Assembly (NCBI GenBank): GCA_007922225.1
Contig: ML680053.1
Span: 8,788,217-8,852,216 of the forward strand
Origin: Emydura subglobosa
Taxonomy: Eukaryota > Chordata > Testudines > Chelidae
Direction: 5' to 3'
DNA length: 64,000 nt
Made by a program: the position numbers and the translations under genes. Below the pieces are notes generated by a model. The model was given only the letters and a program-made list of their open reading frames with translations, did no database searches and was not told the origin of the DNA. Shown here in pieces: positions 11,246 to 23,489 of this stretch. Each line of letters starts with the position of its first letter. The first letter of the stretch is position 1.

Positions 11246-13400
11246 ATATAAAAAACAAGCAGAGTGAAGAAAGATGGTTTTACAAACATGCTATTAATGC
11301 CACTCTCCCCCCCACCCCCACCCCCGGTTTAATTTTTTGGGTAAGGTTTTATTGGGAGGGGAGCGCTAAATAGGTAAACAAAGGAAGGTAGAGGGGGAAA
11401 GAAAAAATATCAGGCAGAACAAACATTGTTTCCATTACATTCCATCTCTCTCATTTCATTTTGTATTCCTTCAGGCTGTGAAGCAAACTCAAGGGCATTA
11501 TGTGGTCTCTAACTTCTTGTCAATTTGGGATGTGCTACAAATCATCTACATTACAGGCAATGACGCCTCATCACAAACATGCTCTCAAACAGATGTATGG
11601 TCTTGATCCTTCTGAATTGGATAATGAATTAAATGTAGAACATGTTGATGTCAAATATCACTTTCAACAGCTGGCATCAGAGGGGTCTGAACCCCTACCA
11701 TCAGAGGAATTCAGATCCAAGGTTTTAGTTTGACCCGTTAAACAGAGGGCCAGATCCTCAAGTGGTGTAAATCCAAATGACTTCAATAGAACTATTCTGA
11801 TTTATATCAGTGGTGAATCTTATTCAGATGTGGAGTTCATGCAAGAAAGGCCTCTTCCTACTTCAAAGTTCCATTTGTTTAGTCTTTGACACTTTCTTTA
11901 ATCAAGACACTGTTCATCCACAATTTTCACCCTCTGCTTATTATAGTTTGTTAATGATTACAATGGGTGGTGCATGAAAGAGGAAGTGTTTATTTTCAAA
12001 GAGGTAGTGATGATTATTGCTGCCTTTTGTAGCTACTCTATTAACTGCACCCTTGAAGGAAGAGCTGCAAGTTGTGAGGAAATGAAGTGTTTCCTGCTTA
12101 CTTTGAAAAGTTGATGTCTGCATTGTGACCCATAGATAAAGAGTGCATAAAAATAAAAAAGTCACTGACAAGTTGTAACAAGTACTTCCGCACTTGCCTA
12201 TCTGTTGAATGAGGCCTCTTGTTTTTGCTTATAGCTCGTGTCTCACTTATAGCTCCTGGTTTAACTCCATTATGTAATCACAGCAGAGCAGTTGCCAAAT
12301 ACTGCGATACTACTTGATGACTAAAACATATAATCAACAGTGTGTTTGTCACTGCCACGAATTATCACTTCTTTTTTAACCAATGACACTATTTTTAATT
12401 AGCACTAAGTGGGTGTTTCACTGTTTTTTTCCTTTCATCAAAAAAATTACAAAGTTATTGTATTGTATTGTTGTCAGTGATGAAAAAGAGTTCCAACTTC
12501 ATTGTTCTCAACTGAGATGCCATCAGTAGCATCAATTAAATATTGCACCATAATAATTTGGAATTTAAAGTATTAATCTCAAGAGAGTATGATTTAAGAA
12601 CAACCTACATCAATTCATTGTTTTGCCCAGGCTTTGCTTCTGTGCTTCAGTTTTATCAGCTCTAAAATGGAGGTAAAGTGGTTTGAGACCTATGGCTAAA
12701 AAGTGCTACATTAGTGCCACGTTATACTGTACAGCTCTGCTTAAAAACAAGGCAGACACTAATCCACACAAAAATATCACAGTGCATTGAGAAGTCCAGA
12801 GTTGGGGTTAAGTTAAAAAAAAATATCCTTCATAATTATAAACACCCTTCTTGTGAATACAGTACACATGAAGGTCAAGAAACTGTTAGATTTAGCGCTA
12901 GATAAGAAGAGGGACAGTCTCTCAAGTCATATAGGGCTTGATAGATTGAGTCCATACTTTGTACCCAGAAACGATTAGGAAGCCAATTCAGTTCTCAAGG
13001 AATTGGTGTAACACAGTCTTTGTGGCCAGTACCATGTAACAGGTATTCACATTTTGAACAAATGAGCTTCAAATGCAGTCACACAGACAGCACTACAACA
13101 ATCCAGTCTGGAAGACACAAAGGCAGGAGAGACTGTAGTAAGATCCAGATCTGACAGAAGAGTTCAAACCTTTAGTCACAGTAAGATGGGGGGAGGGGAA
13201 GTAAAAGATGTTTTCAGCTACCTTTCAAACAAATAGTTTGAAGGATTAATACATACACTACTCTGTCACATACAATTCAAACACGCAATTTATAGGCAAC
13301 ACCTATTAAGCATCACACCCTTTTAATGGCTGTTTTCCTACTTCTCTCCCCACAATGATTTCTTTTACAGGGCATTTTAGGGTTAAGTATAGTATAGCTT
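11246..13400. other. Non-coding stretch, mostly unassigned
   Basis: There is a C-rich tract at about 11307-11325. A 77-codon frame at 11500-11733 has no family I recognise and no flanking splice sites I would trust. About 12920-13160 reads like an old LINE-derived repeat (phrases such as ACAACAATCCAGTCTGG), class not assigned. Confidence 0.35.
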
Positions 13401-13403
13401 AAA

Positions 13404-13424
13404 ATATATATATATATATATATA
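13404..13424. repeat. (AT)n microsatellite
   Basis: About ten uninterrupted AT dinucleotides. Confidence 0.9.
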
Positions 13425-13584
13425 GAAAACCTGTCTTGAGCTGTGCCTAAACTTAGAAAAATTTTATTCAAGTTTCCCTCCACTTCAGCTCCACTGGTGG
13501 GAAATTTTAGTAGAAATTTCCTAGTGCAAGCACATGCAAAGATAGAAATTTCTAACTTAAATAACAAAATCAACTCATATTATA

Positions 13585-13690
13585 TTCTTTGGGTCAGGGA
13601 CACTCTCTTACTAGGTGTACAATGCCTAGCTCAATGGGGCCCTGATCTAACTTTGGGCCTCTAGGCACCATTGTAATAAAAACAAACATG
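13585..13690 (+). repeat. MIR/CORE SINE tail fragment, sense
   Basis: It shows GTGTACAATGCCTAGCTCAA, then TGGGGCCCTGATC, GGGCCTCTAGGCACCA and a terminal TGTAATAAAAACAA. This is the reverse-complement layout of the copies at 22.9 and 32.1 kb. Confidence 0.55.
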
Positions 13691-15640
13691 TTTAACATCC
13701 TTCCGTCCCAGTCTCCCTCCCCAAAAGATCATAGAAAAAGCAACATTTCCTAGTGCAGACAAGGCTTCAGAGCTAAAATGCTTACACAGAAGTCCAAAAG
13801 CCACAGCTGGGACTGGATACATTACCCTTTAAACAGCCAGTCACACTGTGACACTGTGCTCGTTTTCTGATCATTTAACCATACTCAGCACCATCATATC
13901 CCAGCACCCCATGGTGCTGGTCCCAGAATACATAGGCTTCCACTGGTGAATGTGAAGACTTGACAATGAATCATAATCCAGATTCTAGCTGGGGAAAGGA
14001 ACATATTAAGCGTCAATGGGTGGGAGTTCCTGAGGCATCTCTTGGAGGCAGTGCAACTCCTGTGACTGACAGAAAGAACTTTCTCAGGAGGAATACTTTG
14101 CCTTCTCTTTCCCAGTTGTCCCACCTTTTTTTTCCTCTCTTTCCTCCCTATTTTGCAATTCTGACCTCAAGGTCTCTCTTTCCCCAGCTCTTCTAGGTTT
14201 AGCAGCATTTCTGACTGTAATGTAGACTATGGTACTGAAGGCATCTATTCTAATTGGGCAGAGTTACTTGAACTGCTCCCATTGACAAACATATTTTCGT
14301 GTCTATGGGCACCCTCTTTTATGCACATGCAACTTTATGGACACAAACATTTGTGTTTTAGAGCACTACCAATTACACGTGTACTGGAGCTTGTGTATAC
14401 ATTTTATAGAATGCATGCATTAGCGCTTGAAGCTGCTTGCATGCAAAAAGAGCACATTTTGAAAACTATCACACAATTTACATGCACTAGTTTGAAAATA
14501 TAAATCCCTTGCTAAAGATAGTAGTCTCACAATCTTGATAGAATGTATAGGCCCTGATGTTCCAGACCAATGCTGGAAAACAATTTAAGTTTTAAATAAT
14601 GTGTTACAGCAGTACAAGCTGTTGAATACAGGCTTAAATCTGAGAAAGATGGAATCAGAAAGTGATGGGGGGAAAACAGGGCCTATCAGATATATGCATC
14701 AAATCCCCCAGAAGCACTATGTACAAAATAAAATTCTGATAGACATCTTATTAGCTCTTTTGCTCAAAAAACTGTAAAAAGATTATTAAATACTATACAA
14801 AGATACTCATTAGGAATTGCAAAAGTTTAAAAAGTTCTCAGAGTAACATCATCTCAGTCATACTGGACACGTGGCATTCTGGATCATCAGTTCAACTGTT
14901 AAATTTGTACTAAAACCAAATTTTATAGGCCCTGATGTTCTCGCATACATACAAGTAGCTCCTCCCTCCAACACCATATCTTAACTTCCTCACCTTCATA
15001 ATGTTGGGGTGTCTTTATCCTAGAGATTAGTATATTAATTAGTTTAAGCTCATTAGCATATACATTAGTTGGGTTATTAGAGCTACCTGCAGTGGGACAT
15101 CTGCTGATGTTCTCCAAAAAATACTCTAAACTGGTACAAACAGCCTTCTTGCTGTTACCTATCAGCAGTTTTCCTTAATTTCAGCACTTGTCATAAGACT
15201 TTGTTTTGCTTGTTTTGTTATAATCACATCTTGTGATTTAAGACCACTATTAATTTACTTTACTTGTGCTAACTCCGTGGTACTGACAGAATAGCCAACT
15301 TGGGTATGATCCATAACAACTTAACAAGAGGCATTGAAATGTAATCAAGACAATCTACTTGTATGTGAATTTCACAGAAATGTACTAGATCAGCAATCAT
15401 TAACTCATTTATTTGTAGTAACAGAAATCAGATTGCAGAGGCTAATTCCCTTTGATGTCTTAGGTGCCTTATATTATGCATACAGATGGTTCAGTTAACC
15501 GTAAGATAAAAATGTAATATAGTGCAGGAAACTAATATTATTAATCTATATTGTCTTCAACTTAATTATGTATGCCACAATGAGGTATCAGCTAATTGCC
15601 TTATGTGACTGAATGCCACTCCTTTACCTGTGTATGCATA
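13691..15640. other. AT-rich non-coding stretch, no feature recognised
   Basis: Only short frames without coding signal are seen. The phrase TAGGCCCTGATGTTC occurs twice (about 14549 and 14927), a hint of a small unassigned duplication. Confidence 0.4.
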
Positions 15641-15649
15641 GGAAATAGA

Positions 15650-16190
15650 AAATTAGCCTATTCTTGCTCTGGCGAGGTTCTGCTGTGACAAGAGGCTTGC
15701 CAGGGAACTATAAAGGAAAGCCCCGGGCTGGAACTTGCCATCTAAGGTATGCTCACACTTTAACAGGGAAGGTTCTAAGCCATAAACCGAGGTCTCCAGG
15801 TTTACCCTGAAATTCTCATGGAAGAACTTGGAAGAACATGGAAGAACTACACCTGGACTCCCTATTGGACCATAACCATCTAAATTGATTCCAGAAAGTC
15901 TTTTACAAACCAGCAGCCTCACCATCTCTACTATGAAGTTGACCTAAGGATTTTACACACATTTGTATGTATATTGATCTTTTAACCATATCTCTGTCTT
16001 TTTTTCTCTTATTAATAAATCTTAGATTTAGTTAACAAGGATTGGCTGTAGCGTGTATTTGGGTGAAATATGAAATAGTCATGGACCTGGTGTCACGCTG
16101 TCTGAATAAAGGGGAGCCCTTGAGGTGTATTCAGGAGTGGATTACTCCTTTCTACACCAGTCTAGTGTTGGGGGTGTCATGCTGGGTAGA
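15650..16190 (+). mobile_element. LTR-like repeat copy, decayed
   Basis: An AATAAA (about 16013-16018) is followed by a TTAGATTTAGTTAACAAGG block and GATTGGCTGTAGCGTG. A closely similar order recurs at 16855-16905 (AATAAA, then TTTAGTTTTAGTTAC and GATTGGCTGGCAGCGTG). The two copies are therefore members of one family lying side by side. No internal genes are visible. An endogenous-retrovirus LTR origin is inference. Confidence 0.4.
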
Positions 16191-16379
16191 TTGGTGGGGG
16201 GGGGGGAGGATTTAACATATGGGTTAACATCAATCTGTCAAAATCATAATAATTCATGTGAGATATGCCATGTCAGGTACTGTTAGAAAGGTTGTAATAT
16301 GCTAAGTAAGATGATAATACTTATGTTCATGTGTAATATGTGAAATGGAAGTTATAGATATATTTGTTATACCTGTATT

Positions 16380-17440
16380 TCAAATGCTGCTGTCCGAGTA
16401 ATGACTCAGACAGGATGGCTGCAGGACAATAGCCTGCTTAATGGCCCATTCAGACATCCCCAGGTGCAAGGGGCCCAGGGGAGAAGCCAAAGATATACCT
16501 GATGAAGCACCAGGACTGGCCCATGTGACTCTGGACTCCATTTTAGTTCTTGTAACATTCCACAAGACAGCATGGTCAAGGCCAGAGGGTATATAGGGTC
16601 AAGCCACAAAATCCATTTTGTCTTTTGTTCCTGTTCAGCTTCAGACACATACCTACCTCTGGATCAATTCACTTGCAACTGAACCGAAGGACTGAGACCC
16701 ACCCAGAGATTGGGTGCACACCAGAGGAATTGTACAAGCCTAAAACTCCACAATTCTTCTAGAAATTTGATGTATATGGACTTACAACCATCTGTATGTA
16801 TTTGATTTGCTTTGACCCTTTAACATTTATCTTATGGTTTATTTCTTTCTCTTACAATAAACCTTTAGTTTTAGTTACTAAAGGATTGGCTGGCAGCGTG
16901 GTATTTTAGGTAAGATCCAAACTTATATTGAACTGATACTGTGGCTGACCCCTTGGGGTCAGAGGAAACCTATTTAGTAAAGAGCATAGAGTTTAAATAA
17001 CTGGTCTCTTTACTGGACCTAGTGCTGATTTGGGAGCCAGAAGCTGAAATGCAGTAAAGAGGACTGTGTGTATTTGTATATTGGCTTCTGTGGGGATTCA
17101 GAAGCACAGTTTGTGGCTGGTTGGGAAGTCTGGCTTCAGTGCCATCCACCAGTGCTGGGAGAATCTGCTCCCTTTTTACAGCCTGCCCTGACCTTGGCAT
17201 TTTCAGGTGGCTGCCCTAGGCACGGACAGGTCACACCTGGTGGGCAATGTATCTGGTCCTTTGGGATTGGTAGAACTTCAAGTATGATATTAGACTTGGC
17301 TGTACACAGATGGGAGCCAAAGGCTGTATTTGATTTCTGGTTAACTGAAGGTGGTATTACTAAAGCTGTTTTGTTACTAGCTTGGTGAATCTAATTATAG
17401 AATAAAATCACCAGTTTGGGGGATTGTCTGCCCTATTTCT
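16380..17440 (+). mobile_element. LTR-like repeat with TATA and AATAAA signals
   Basis: A promoter-like GGGTATATAGGG at about 16588 is followed 260 bases later by AATAAA (about 16856) and a T-rich stretch. This spacing is what one expects of a solitary LTR (U3-R-U5). Downstream is a GGTCCTTTGGGATTGGTAG phrase near 17253. I could not fix the ends or a target duplication. No viral coding region is recognisable. Confidence 0.4.
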
Positions 17441-18040
17441 TGCAGTGGCCTGTCCAGGCACCATGGTCACAAACCCTATTAAGCAACTACTCCTACACAG
17501 CATGAGTGTAAGGCCAAATAGCCTAACTGCTTAAGTTATTCTTATAGGTCTAGGTCTATGGGTATCTTGCATTTCTGCGTTATGTTCCTAGTCCTTTACC
17601 TTATAATCATTGTGTGGGCTACAAGCTCCTGCATGGCCTATAGTACTTTAATACACATTCCAGTATTGCCAATCTAGGATGTAGGATCCCTGGAGAGGGA
17701 AAGGTGCCAGACTAGTTTTAGAGGAAGGTAAAGACTCACTAGGGGTCTGGAAAGCTGCAATTCCAGATCCTCCACCCCTCATGCCTCCAACACATGGCAA
17801 AACTGCTGCTAATCTGCAAATAAAAGTAGGAGATGGCTCCTTGAGAGCTACCCACCTTTCCCCCTGGCTGTATAGAAGTAGCTCATCCATATATATTGGT
17901 GCAAGCTGCAGATTGTCATCCCCAGCTTCCCTTCTCCATTACACTCAGCTCAGCCTTGGATAGCAACAATGAACACTCCCAACAATATGTAGCCTTCTGG
18001 TGAGCAGGGGAATGGGATCAAGACTACCAAAGAAAAGAGA
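17441..18040. other. Non-coding stretch, nothing recognised
   Basis: Short open frames exist on both strands but show no known family, and no exon signals were seen. Confidence 0.4.
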
Positions 18041-18044
18041 ATAA

Positions 18045-18330
18045 GTTCTTTTCTACACACAAAAATTGAACCGCATTAACTATACCTATAGTTAAAGCAG
18101 TACATCTCCCCTAGTGGATGCAATTATACTGGTATAAGGGTGCTTATGCTGGTATAGTTTATTCCTCTAAGGGAAGGGAATTAAGGTGCAAGACACCTTC
18201 ATATTGGTATATGAAGAGCACACAGAAGAGCAGGGGTGTTGTACCACTTTATCCATTTCACTAGAAAAGTCATATCCCTAACCCAAACAATAAAACCAGT
18301 AAAAAAATCTGTGTGAACCAGACCTAAATG
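18045..18330. mobile_element. MITE remnant (CTGGTATAAG family)
   Basis: It contains TAACTATACCTATAGTTAAAG (internally symmetrical), ACTGGTATAAGGGTGCTTATG and TGTGTGAACCAGACCT at the right. The copy at 35155-35455 shares the GGTATAAG and TTTATGCCAATATAAC type phrases in other orientation. Confidence 0.45.
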
Positions 18331-19164
18331 AGTCAGAAATAAATAAATATGAGAGCAAAGGTGAAGAAAAACAAAAGAAACAAAAGGCGAGATTAAAAAA
18401 AGGACAGTAAGGAGAAGTAGGGAAAGAGATCTGTCAGGATATGGCCATAGTTGTGCCAGTCCATTCCAAGCTTGGTTTTCAACAAATATGGTTGACAGCC
18501 ATTAATATGCACAGTACTGAACAAGCAAGGTACTCAAGTTAAAGGTCACAATTACATTAACTTCTGTAATACTTGACTTATTTCTCAACATTCTGGACTT
18601 TAGCCTCCATCGACATAAGCTCTTTGCACTTCATCTCACTTTAAGAAAAAAATGGGTAAAGAGGAAGTTAATGTTAAACTTTCTGATTCCACTGCATACT
18701 TCCCCAGTTGCACAAACAGCATATTTAGCAATAGTTGAATCCCAGTAGGGAAGCTTCTGATACAAACCCTGCTTCAAACAAACAGTGCTATAAAGTGTTT
18801 ACATGTTTCATGGTCAAACACAATTTAGTTTAAACACAGCAATTCTGTACTATGCAAAAGTGACTTTCCCTACAGTCACTTGCAACTTAATTTTTTCAAT
18901 AGACTTTCCCCCTTCCTCCTCCTCCCCCCCAAAAAAAACAAAACAAAACCACTTACCGAAGGAATTAGTTAGAACGTACTGCATGAAAAGTTGAGATTTT
19001 TCAAGGTAGTTCTTTTGAAGTTATCCATTTGCAACATGCCTTTAAATAGTCTTTAAAGTTTCAAGTATCAAGTCTGTTCTCTGATAATGGAATTTACCAC
19101 TTGTTAAAAGAATTCTACTCAAACTTTTTAAAGTACTTCTTTGGACAGAGATCTATGTCATGTT

Positions 19165-19455
19165 TACAGTTACAAGCCTACAGTGGCACAGCTGTACTGA
19201 TACAGTTGTGCCACTGTAACAGGACTTGTATAGCTGCATTATGCTTCTCAGAGCTCTCTCCTGTCAACATAAAAAAACAGCTCAATGAGCAGCAGAAGCT
19301 ACATCAGTGGGAGAGCATCTCCCACCAACATAGTGCTGTGCACACAAATACTTATGTCAGCAAAACTTATGTCGCTCAGGGGGGGTGTTTTTCTTACATC
19401 CCTGAGCAACAAAAGTTTTGCTGACATAAGTGCTAGTCGAGACACGGCTGTAGTA
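19165..19455. mobile_element. MITE with two strong hairpins
   Basis: The first hairpin (19180-19217) has 17-base arms beginning ACAGTGGCACA with 16 of 17 pairing and a CTGA loop. The second (19350-19431) has 32-base arms beginning ACTTATGTCAGCAAAACTT with 29 of 32 positions complementary and an 18-base loop. The right border, near CGAGACACGGCTGTA, matches the damaged GTCTACACT-type ends of related elements. No coding capacity. Confidence 0.65.
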
Positions 19456-19825
19456 TAGAAAGTTTGAGCCTCACAGGAGAATTTTTGGAAGTGGTGAATA
19501 TACAAAAGTGGGTTAAAATGCAAGTCTGTTTTGGGACTTACACTATTATATTTGTTGCTGTATTCACAAATTCAGTTCTCTCTTTTTATATTACATTCTA
19601 GAAGTCATTATGCTGAACTTATTTATCTTCTTTCAAACCTGCATTAGAGACTATTTGAATCAAAACAGGATCTTTGTTGCTGAGAAGCTAAAATAAGAAA
19701 TAGGGAACAAACATAATACTTTCATGTCCTTGGCTGGAGAAATACAAAGTATTTTACCAAAATTAATTAATTAAGCCTCAACACAGTCCTATACAGTTGT
19801 GAAATATCATTATCCCCATTTGTAT

Positions 19826-20400
19826 GCATTGTTGTTATAGTCATGTTGGTCCCAGGATATTAGCGAGACAAGGTGGGTGAGGTAATATCTTACTGGACCA
19901 ACCTCTGTTGGCGAGAGAGACAAGCTTTTGAATTACATAGATCTCTTCCACAGGTCTGCAAAACTAACTCAGGCTGTCTACACTAGAAGCACTACAGCAG
20001 TGCAGCTACATCAACTCACCACTTTAATGCTTTTGGTGAGGATGGTCTAAACTGATGGGAGAGAGCTCTCCGGTCGGCTTAATTATTCCATCTCCCACGA
20101 GAGGTGGTAGATATGTAGATATGTCGGTGGGAGAAGCTCTCCTACTGACACAGCACGTCAGCCAGCACGTAGGTCAGTATAATTTATGTCACTCGGGGGT
20201 GTGGATTATATCAAAGTAAATTCTCATGTAGACAAGGTCTCGAGTGTCACTGTTAAATACAGAATGAAACAGATTGCTTAGCATAAGTAGTTAACACATA
20301 TTATTACAAGGGGCCATTCAAGGTGACGGGGCCTGTTAACACCCCTCCAGTCATAGGAAGGTGGGTGGGGAAGCAGTTGAGAAGGGGGGTTATCTGTGGG
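19826..20400 (-). mobile_element. Penelope-like 3' tail, antisense, split by a MITE
   Basis: The left part (19826-19965) contains TGTTGGTCCCAGGATATTAG, GGTGAGGTAATATCTTACTG, TGGACCAACCTCTGTTGGCG and CAAGCTTTTGAATTAC. The right part (about 20240-20400) resumes with GAGTGTCACTGTTAAATAC, GCATAAGTAGTTAACACAT and ATTCAAGGTGACGGGGCC. From memory these phrases are contiguous in complete copies of this sauropsid family, so the 20-kb MITE sits inside it. Orientation is inferred from the GAAAGCTT-type tail motif on the minus strand. Confidence 0.6.
19970..20238. mobile_element. MITE inserted within the Penelope-like tail
   Basis: It begins AGGCTGTCTACACTAGAAGC and ends CATGTAGACAAGGTCT, an imperfect inverted pair of the GTCTACACT type. 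The interior has GGGAGAGAGCTCTCCGGTCG and GTGGGAGAAGCTCTCC. The Penelope-like sequence on either side is interrupted here, giving a relative age: this element is the younger. Confidence 0.6.
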
Positions 20401-20409
20401 CAAAGATTC

Positions 20410-20778
20410 TTAAGACCTGGTTTACCCTAGAGACTTTTGTTGACCAAAGTCAGCTTATTGTGCCAGAACAGTGGTTGTGTACACAATGCAATCACACCCT
20501 GCCAATCAAACTCCCCTAATTTTGTGACAAAATACAAACTACCTCGACAAGAGGCGTAGAGCTTTTTGCACCAAACTTTTAGCAACGAAGTGTCAATGCA
20601 GACATCGCGCTTGGTTATGTTGTGATAAATGGCCTCCAGGAGGTGTCCCACGATGCCCATCCTGTGCTGGAGTAGTTAAGTAGACACTCTCTTCTGTTGG
20701 CTTAGAGCGGCTACAGAGAGAGCTTACAGTGGTACAGCTGCACCACTGTAAGCGCTTTAGTGTAGCCAGGCCCAAAGA
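20410..20778. mobile_element. MITE, GGTTTACCCTAG-type ends
   Basis: The left end, CCTGGTTTACCCTAGAG, pairs imperfectly with the right end, TTTAGTGTAGCCAGGC. A hairpin near the right side uses CTTACAGTGGTACAGCTG and CACCACTGTAAGCGC (about 20723-20756). Confidence 0.6.
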
Positions 20779-20911
20779 CCGCAACTTGCTTGAGGTAACA
20801 GAGTCAATAGCAGAGCAGAGAATAAAATCCAGGATTTCTGGCTCCTTGTACCTCCTATTCCAACCATCAGAGCATATGCCACCTAAAGCTTTAAGTGCCT
20901 GGAATTTCTAA

Positions 20912-21215
20912 CGAGGAGGGTGAGGTAATACTTTTCATTGGACGAACTTTTGTTGGTGACAGAGACAAAAGTTTTAAAGTGTACACTCTTTAGCAGAGAC
21001 TATGGAAGGCATGCTTCCTGAACACTCTGTAGACTTCCTCCCCAGTTTAACTCCATACCTTTCTATGGGATCAGGACACTGGAATAGTAGAAGATGCCTA
21101 AAAAGAGGTCTGTCTAAGCATGAAAGTTTGCCTCTCCCACCAGTAGAAGTTGGTCCAGTAAAAGATACTTCACTTGTCTCTTTAATATCCTGGGACCAAC
21201 AGTCACAACAAAACT
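20912..21215. repeat. Two inverted fragments of the Penelope-like tail family
   Basis: At about 20918-20975 the phrase GGTGAGGTAATACTTTTCATT, with its GGACGAACTTTTGTTGG continuation, matches the 19.85-kb copy. At about 21140-21205 the reverse complement appears (AGAAGTTGGTCCAG, then AATATCCTGGGACCAACAG). The pair flanks about 160 bases of other sequence. Confidence 0.5.
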
Positions 21216-22830
21216 GCATACAACAACGAACTTTAAAGGAAATTAAATGTGTAGCTGATGCATGAAGGTGCGGAGAGGAAAAAGTAGAACTGTAAGTATA
21301 TTCATGGCAACACAACAATACTTACACAGCACCAGAATCATGAAATTACTGTGATTCATCTCAGTTAGTTGAGCACCAGCACTCTATACCAGTATCGTGC
21401 TTATGATGCAACACATCCCTGCTTGCCTTCATTGTTACACCAGCCATAGAATCAGTCTTACTACCTCTCCATGTGATTAAGCCTATTGGAGGGTTAGCAA
21501 AGTTTCCATGTTGTTGAGGGTAAGAGCTGTGAGACTTTTAGTTAGCAGGTAGAAAGTTAAAATTCCTCTTGCAGATTTAAAAAAAATCTGCACATATGTG
21601 ATTGGAAAGGGCTGTAAGGAAAGTCTTTTGCAGAGTGGGAAGTGCCCCCTTATGTGGACAGATAGTTGGACGAGGAGAATCCCCAGGGACTGTAGGATTA
21701 TGATCCATAGGAAAACAGTACTACTGCTACATGAAATCCTCACTAAACCCATTCCCCACCTACCTCCTATATATGAGAAAGAAGATTCAAGTCCAGTGCT
21801 AGCATCCCAGTAAGGCCATGTGCTCATACATGGGATGGGGATGGCATGCTGCCTGACCAACTGGTGGACCACCTCCTCCTCCAATTTAGCTGCCTATGGG
21901 ATCAGGACACTGGTGTTGAAGAGGAGGGAGAGAGACGCATCCTTTCCCTTCCAGTAGTCCGTGTGTGTCAAGTGACTTCAAATGTTACAGATGCCTACTA
22001 TCCAGAGGTCAGTACAATTGGGCATAGTTCAGGCACAACAGTTTGGCAAGAATCTCAATAGCTAAGGGAGGAAGTGGACTAGACACCTTCACAGAGCACT
22101 GCCCCTGGACTTTGTTAGTAACCTCATTTTGTATACTGGCCTTTCTTGCTAATAGGTATGTAAAGTTTTCCAACCCCTGAGCACAGTACCAGCATCACTC
22201 TTGCACAGCAGTCTTGCAGTCATGTAGAGAAGTGACAATACAATCATGCAGCACCTCATGAGACTTTAAAGTGTACATGACTAATTCATTGCCCATCACC
22301 ACCTTCTGGACGATCAAGAGGAAAAAAGAGCAATTTATAACAACCTTGCCTTACCAAGCAAGAGTCTACAGGTTGGGCAATATTATCCTTAATGAAAAGG
22401 TAACATTAAGTTATTTATTAAAAAGAAAACATGTTTTCCCAAATTTTTATTAATTTTAGATACTAAACATTCAGAGATAAATGTGCTTTATACACGGAAA
22501 GGGAGAGAGCCAATACTCAAATAGGATTATCATTCAGATGGTTTTTGCCTAGTTGCACAATGCTAAAACATTAGTACAAGTTCTACTGAGAAAAGCAATT
22601 ATCCAGCATTTTATAAGAGATTCTTTCCATTTGCAACAAGACTGCAGGATCCCACAGGTGACTGATGTCACCATAGTAGTTGGTGACTGATGATTTCCTG
22701 TCCTGAAGTTTAAAAGAAAAAAAAAAGCCACTACTACGGCCAGATACTGACCTGCTCCTAAATTCTAAGACGACTACATCATGTGGGATTTCTTTTAAAG
22801 CTCTGGTAAAATCTCACACTGGATTATGGA
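21216..22830. other. Non-coding stretch, unassigned
   Basis: A 133-codon minus frame at 21483-21884 and overlapping plus frames lack family resemblance. Phrases such as ATGGGATCAGGACACTGG occur twice (21065 and 21896), each after a CAGTTTAACTCC/CAATTTAGCTGCC-like sequence. That indicates two diverged copies of one unassigned repeat within 900 bases. Confidence 0.4.
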
Positions 22831-22834
22831 TCAT

Positions 22835-22985
22835 TATTATTAGTTTATTGTTTGTATTACCTCAGCACCTAGCAGCACTAGTCAGGGATCAGTATCCCAC
22901 CGTGCTAGGACCTTCACAAACACAGAACAAAAAGATGGTCCCTGCTTCAAGAGCTTCCACTCCAAGTAGAGCTATTTGGGCTATA
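22835..22985 (-). repeat. MIR/CORE SINE tail, antisense
   Basis: It contains ATTATTAGTTTATTGTTTG, CCACCGTGCTAGGACCTTC, ACAAACACAGAACAAAAAG, then GATGGTCCCTGCTTC and AAGAGCTTCCACTCC. This is one of the best-preserved copies of the recurrent tail in the window, with the copy at 32055. Confidence 0.6.
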
Positions 22986-23003
22986 TTTTCAACAAGACAT
23001 TTA

Positions 23004-23221
23004 GGGTATGTCTACATCTACACTGCAATTAAAAACCTGTGATAGGCCCATGCCAGCTGACGCAGGCTCACAGAGCTCAGGCTAAGGGGCTGTTTAATTG
23101 CAGTGCAGATGCTCAGGCACATCTATTGTGCAATTAAACAGCCCTTTTGCCCCAGTCCCGTGAGCCTGAGTGAGCTGACATGGGTCAGCCAGGGATGTCT
23201 AATTGCAGTGTAGACATACCC
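23004..23221. mobile_element. Complete PIF/Harbinger-type MITE, 218 bp, TTA target duplication
   Basis: The left end, GGGTATGTCTACA, is the exact reverse complement of the right end, TGTAGACATACCC. The element is flanked by TTA at 23001-23003 and TTA at 23222-23224, the 3-bp duplication expected of Harbinger transposons. The interior keeps mirror symmetry (GCAATTAAA near the left, GGATGTCTAATTGCAG near the right, plus GGGGCTGTTTAATTGCAG and its inverse). It has no coding capacity. The superfamily is inferred from duplication length and end sequence. Confidence 0.8.
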
Positions 23222-23489
23222 TTAAAGGCTCTTTCACAACTACTTGAGGTCTCCCTTGGCCCAGGTTAGACAGCCTCAGAAACGTAAGAGAGAAAGCCCT
23301 TAACAGACACGCCATGAGGAGAGGACAGTTGATATCAGACCCTCCTGCCAGGTGCTGATCGACAGGAAAGGGGGGGGGGTCCTATCCAGACAGCTGTTGG
23401 TTGGGGGGCCCACGGACACAGGTAGAGGATGCAGCTAAGCTCCCATAGCTATGCCGCACCCTGGAGAGGTTGGTGTAGGGGATGCAAGC

